A stretch of DNA of 64,000 nt from Pseudocercospora fijiensis CIRAD86. Taxonomy: Eukaryota > Ascomycota > Dothideomycetes > Mycosphaerellales > Mycosphaerellaceae. The DNA is taken from NCBI RefSeq assembly GCF_000340215.1, contig NW_006921537.1:3331685-3395684 (forward strand), in the 5' to 3' direction. The notes under the pieces were generated by a model, which was not told the DNA's origin, did no database searches, and saw only the letters and a program-made list of their open reading frames with translations. Positions 59,678 to 64,000 of this stretch are shown in pieces (the first letter of the stretch is position 1; each line of letters opens with the position of its first letter). The translations under genes were made by a program, and so were the position numbers.

Positions 59678-62600
59678 TACGCTTCCCTTCTAAAGGCCGC
59701 GCCCTCGTAGCCGGTCTTTGTTCTAGTCTCAACCTCTATTACTGCTAACTTAGCAGGTCTAATAGGCTACTTAGTCCGCGCTGAATTAAATATACAACTA
59801 CCGATTATATAACTATATTAAACCTTACTTTCTAATACAATATCTAACTCTAACTACGCTATCCTTGTATACAATAAAGTAATATATAACTATAAGAATT
59901 GAGGACTATCGACTAATTATAATACGAGCGTACCTTCCCTACTATAATAGGTAGGTATATAGGGTATTGTAGCACTGCCCCTATTTTGCGTAATGTCGTA
60001 CCGAGTTCTTTACGTCTACTCTAAAAGACCTAGCTATATCCGCTTCCGAGGGTTGTCCGCTTCTAAGGGTTTGTTCTTATTATTACGAGGGCTATTATTA
60101 TTCGTAGTTTCGCTAGCCCTAATTAGTTAGGTTTAGTAGCCTTTAATTGTTAATCTTATCTTATCTTTTTAGAAAAAACACAGCTCGTCTAGTTTCTATA
60201 GGTAAAGGCTATTATAAGTGTAGTAGTAGAGGTTCGCCTCGCTTAAAGGGTTAGACAGATCGAGGAGTAACCTATTGTCCGCAAGATCGACCCCGGCTAG
60301 CTTAGCTCTATAGTTTTGCCCTTAGTTAGTTTATTAGTCGCTTAATCTTTTAGGCGGCTTAAAGTTTTAACTTAGCCTTAAAGTTTTGATTAAAGTTTTA
60401 ATTAAGGTGCCTTAGGCTCGTAGTGCAGGTAAGGTTGTATCTATAGGCGCGGTAATAATAGCAAGTAATGTCGACAATAGCGGCGCTAGTCGGCTTAGCG
60501 CTAACTTTACCTTACTTTCGATTTCCTTCTTCGACTAATAACAACTCGGCAACACTATTACTAATATAGCGGTGTCCTTCCTTTCTTAAACAGCAATACA
60601 CTCCGCAATACCGTTACTAATATAGCCGCGCTAGCTGTCTTCTAACACACCGTTATTCGCACGCGCGCGCGCGTATTCTCGTCGATTACTTAGGCCTCGA
60701 GGCCTCGGTAGAATAAAGGAATAAGAGGTAGAGTCTTTAAAAGAGTAGTAACTAATTAACGCGTCGTAGCGCGCTTATTAACACTCGGTACGCGTTCACT
60801 ATAGTAGTATAGTCTTATTGTCTCTTATTGCTAACAATTGCTTGCCTCTAATTAGTTAGCTAATAGCACCCCGGGGGTAGCATTAATCCTAGGCCTTAAT
60901 AGTAACATTATAAGCTTTTAGCCTTCTTCTTGTTCTTTACGCTAGTCTAATACTTATCTAACAACTCGGTTATATCCTTAAAGGAACCTTTAGCTTCCTA
61001 TAAGTCCTATTTAGGTAAATAGCCTTGCTATCTTAATAGGTACTCCTTCTTGCCTTTCCTAGTCCGGTGCTATAGGATACGTTCTATAGACTATAGCTCT
61101 TCCCTATCCGCTAGTATGTCTTCGTGTTTAGTAGGTGCTTTATCCCCCTCGTGTAGGTAATATAGCTTAAGGAGGGATATATAGAAGGTATTATAGATAG
61201 TATAATAGGGAGGAAGCTATAACTAATAGGCCTATACGGAGGAGCCCTTAACTTCTCGAATGCGGAATAGGCTAATGTATCTTAGTGCGAGCTTAGGCCT
61301 TGTTTTGCCGTTAGGTAATAGGTGCTTGCGGATGCGGAGGTTCTTAGTGCTTAGCATAACTATATCGCCTTGTTTAAAGGTTATCGGCGTATAGTGCTTA
61401 TCGTAGTAGGTCTTTTAGTACTTTTAAGCCTTTATTAACTTCTCGGCTATCTTAGTATAGATTTCTCGCATCTTCTAAACCCTCTTAATAGCCGCTAGTG
61501 TTTCGGGTATTTAACGCGCTTCCCTTTCCTTACGCTCGGCCTCGAGCGAGGTAAATAGGTCTTATAGTAAGGCAGCGTTCTAGCCTATTATAGCAAAATA
61601 AGGGGAGACCTTAGTAGATAAGTAGACACCGTTATTGTATACGAATTTAGCTAGTTGTAGGAGGTTGACCTAGTCCTCGGGGTTCTTATTAATATAACTG
61701 CGTAGGTACTGCTATAAGGTAGCATTCTGCCTCTCTATTTAACCGTTAGTCTATAGATAGAAGGCTGTTAATAGCCGATGCTTTAGTCTTAGCTACAAGC
61801 AAATCTCGCTCTAATAGTAAGATATTAGTATCGATCTACGATCGGATACAATCCCCTTAGGGGTTCCCTAATAGATGCAGAAGATATTAGTCTATAGCGC
61901 CTCTACTATATTAATAGCAGTCTAATCCTTGCGCGCCGGGATATATCGAGCGCCTTTAGTAAATCGATCTACTATAATAAGGATAGCATTATATACATCC
62001 TTGCTGCCCCTACGCTTAGTAGGCGGAAGGCCTATAATAAAGTCTATTATAAGCTTAGCAAATAGCTTCCTAGGAACAGGAAGTAAAGACAACTCGCTAA
62101 ATAGTAAGTGCTTTAGTGCTTTAACTCGCTAGTATACTATATAGGTCTGTATATACTCCTTTATATACCGCTTACTATTTAGCTAGTAGTATATACGCGA
62201 TAGTAACTCGTGCGACCTCTCTATGCTATAGTAACTAGCGAGTTTACTATTATAGTGCCTCTTTAAAAGCTCTTATCTAATCGATTGTTTAGCGGGGATA
62301 TAGTATCTGCCCTTAAACTTTAAGTAATCTTTATCGTCGATCGACTAATTGTTATTACTCTTGCTAGATCGAGTCGCCCGTCTACTTACAAGCTTATTAA
62401 TGCGCTCGATAGCAAAGGCGTCCCTCTGCTAAGTACGTAACAGCTTATCTATAAACAATTGACTATCCCTATTTACAAGGTTATTTAATAGTACCCTCGC
62501 TATCGAACGAGGTACGTATTATATATATCTAATAGTACTAGTAGCCGGAACTACTACAACCTCTTCTATAGTGCTATCGCTATAGATAGCAATATCTTTA

Positions 62601-64000
62601 ATCGAGTTATTATAGCTCGAGCGATCTACGTCCTTCTTAACGTATACTAGAAGAACGACAACTCCGCTATAGTATTTATTGCCGCCGCGGGGTCCGGAAG
62701 TCCGCTTATCCTACGCTTACTTATTAATAATACAGGCTATAGCAATCTTATACTATAGGGTTAGAAACAATAAATTGATGTACTAAGTCTCGCTATCGTA
62801 ATTAGGTCGCCTCGATAGGCTATTAGTAGGGTTACTTACGCCTAGCCGATATAATATATTAAAATCAAACCTAGCGAGGTAGACGGCCTATCTAGCCTAT
62901 CGACCTATAACCCTAGTAACCTTAGTAATGCTACGGAGGTTGTTATAGTCTATATAGACCTAAATAGTGTACTATGCACTATCGAGATAGTGCCTCTAAT
63001 ACTTAAAGGCCTCGACAATAGCTAGGAGCTCTTACTCGTAGGTCTCGTAGCGACGCTCTATATCGATTATCTTTCGTAAAAAGAAGGCAATTAGATACTA
63101 GTAATAGTCCTTATCTAATTGCTATAACATAATAGCCGATACAGCGAACTATAAAGCGTTAGTTTTAATACGGATCTGCTTGCTTAGTACAAAATAGTAT
63201 AGCAAGGGGACTTTAGTAAATCGCTTCTTTAGACCGTTAAAAGCGGCTTGTATCTTGTTAGTCTATTTGAATTCCCTAGATAGATTGGCCTTAGTTTTAG
63301 TAAGCTTAGTTAGTAGCATTATATGCCTCGAATAGCCCTTAATAAATCGGCGATAGAAGTTAGCGAAACCGAGGAACGACTATAGTTCCTTAATTAACGT
63401 AGGAATAGGCTATTTAGTAATAGTCTTAATCCGATTAGGATTAGCCTTAACACCCTCGGTTAATACGAGGAAGCTAAGGAATAACACCTCCTTAGTAGCA
63501 AAGGTACATTTAGAAGGTTTGCAATACAGTCTATAGGCTCGTAGGCGGTCGAGGACCTTACGCACTACGGCCTAGTGTTCTGCAATATTAGGTAAATGTA
63601 TATAAACTAGGATGTTATCTAGGTAAACTATATAGAGATAGTCTAATAGGCCCGAAAGGGCCCGATTAATATAGGACTAGAATGTTGTAGGGGCATTAGC
63701 TAAGCCGAATAGCATAACTAAGTACTCGAAATAGCTATAGCGAGTACGGAAGGCCGTTTTCTATTCGTCGCCCTTACGAATGCGGATACGATAGTACGCA
63801 TCCTTAATGTCTAGTATAGTATAGAAGTAAGCACTAGAAAGGCGATCGAGGGTCTTATTAATAAGCGGAAGTAGATAGCGGTCTTTAATAGTAATAGTAT
63901 TAAGCCCGCGGTAATTAATATATAGACGTAGGCTACTATCCTTCTTTAGTACGAATAGGATAGGTATACTAGCAGGGCTGTTACTATATCGTATCCGGCT
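59481..64000 (-). mobile_element. GypA copy 3: 3' two-thirds of a minus-strand Gypsy element
   Basis: Same family as 41271-48419 in opposite orientation, running off the right edge. The 3' LTR (59481-59677) is followed by the polypurine tract (cgcttcccttct on the plus strand). Then come the non-coding tail shared with copy 2, the chromodomain (about 61020-61110), integrase (about 61500-62350), RNase H and reverse transcriptase (to 64000). It matches copy 2 over its whole length with mostly transition differences and is equally full of stops. The five bases outside the LTR are gatac. Confidence 0.9.

Noticed and set aside
61929..62132. Small plus-strand ORF at the right side
   Set aside because: Antisense to the GypA integrase remnant.

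Overview
This window is from a filamentous ascomycete (Pezizomycotina, possibly Dothideomycetes). Short 43-60 bp introns with GT...CTRAY...AG signals, a fungal hydrolase-NB-ARC-TPR receptor, a mitochondrial PPR protein, a fused PsuG/PfkB enzyme and above all RIP (repeat-induced point mutation) support this. RIP changes CpA to TpA on either strand. In the repeat blocks CA and TG are almost absent and TA is everywhere: positions 14041-14160 hold about 23 TA against one CA and one TG.

Layout: (1) 1-1375, the 5' part of a minus-strand Ty3/Gypsy element (family GypA). (2) 1610-7700, a gene island with an amidase (+) and a convergent fungal NLR (-), both readable as intact spliced genes. (3) about 7980-24590, a RIP block holding a full-length LINE (8646-13538, 14-bp target duplication) and a full-length chromovirus GypB (15861-22860, duplication CTTTA). 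GypB lies inside an unidentified RIP-destroyed reading frame. (4) 24972-40778, housekeeping genes: CorA-type transporter, PPR protein, PsuG-PfkB fusion, Yippee-like protein and SEC24, then 3.1 kb with no gene I can support. (5) 40788-51947, a Mutator-like DNA transposon with terminal inverted repeats and a 9-bp target duplication, carrying inside its transposase frame a complete GypA copy (41271-48419, duplication AATAA). (6) 52690-58420, a C2H2 zinc-finger regulator and a DUF885 hydrolase, followed by a decayed gene. (7) 59481-64000, a third GypA copy on the minus strand, running off the window.

The genes form no single pathway. The window is a two-speed mosaic: conserved single-copy genes keep normal base composition and clean splice sites, while every repeat is mutated. 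The two insertions whose ends are both visible inside another element (GypA in the MULE, GypB in the unidentified frame) can be reconstructed from target-site duplications. In all three retroelements RIP has changed a catalytic aspartate of the reverse transcriptase. Exon boundaries are my own reading from splice signals and phase, not from transcripts.
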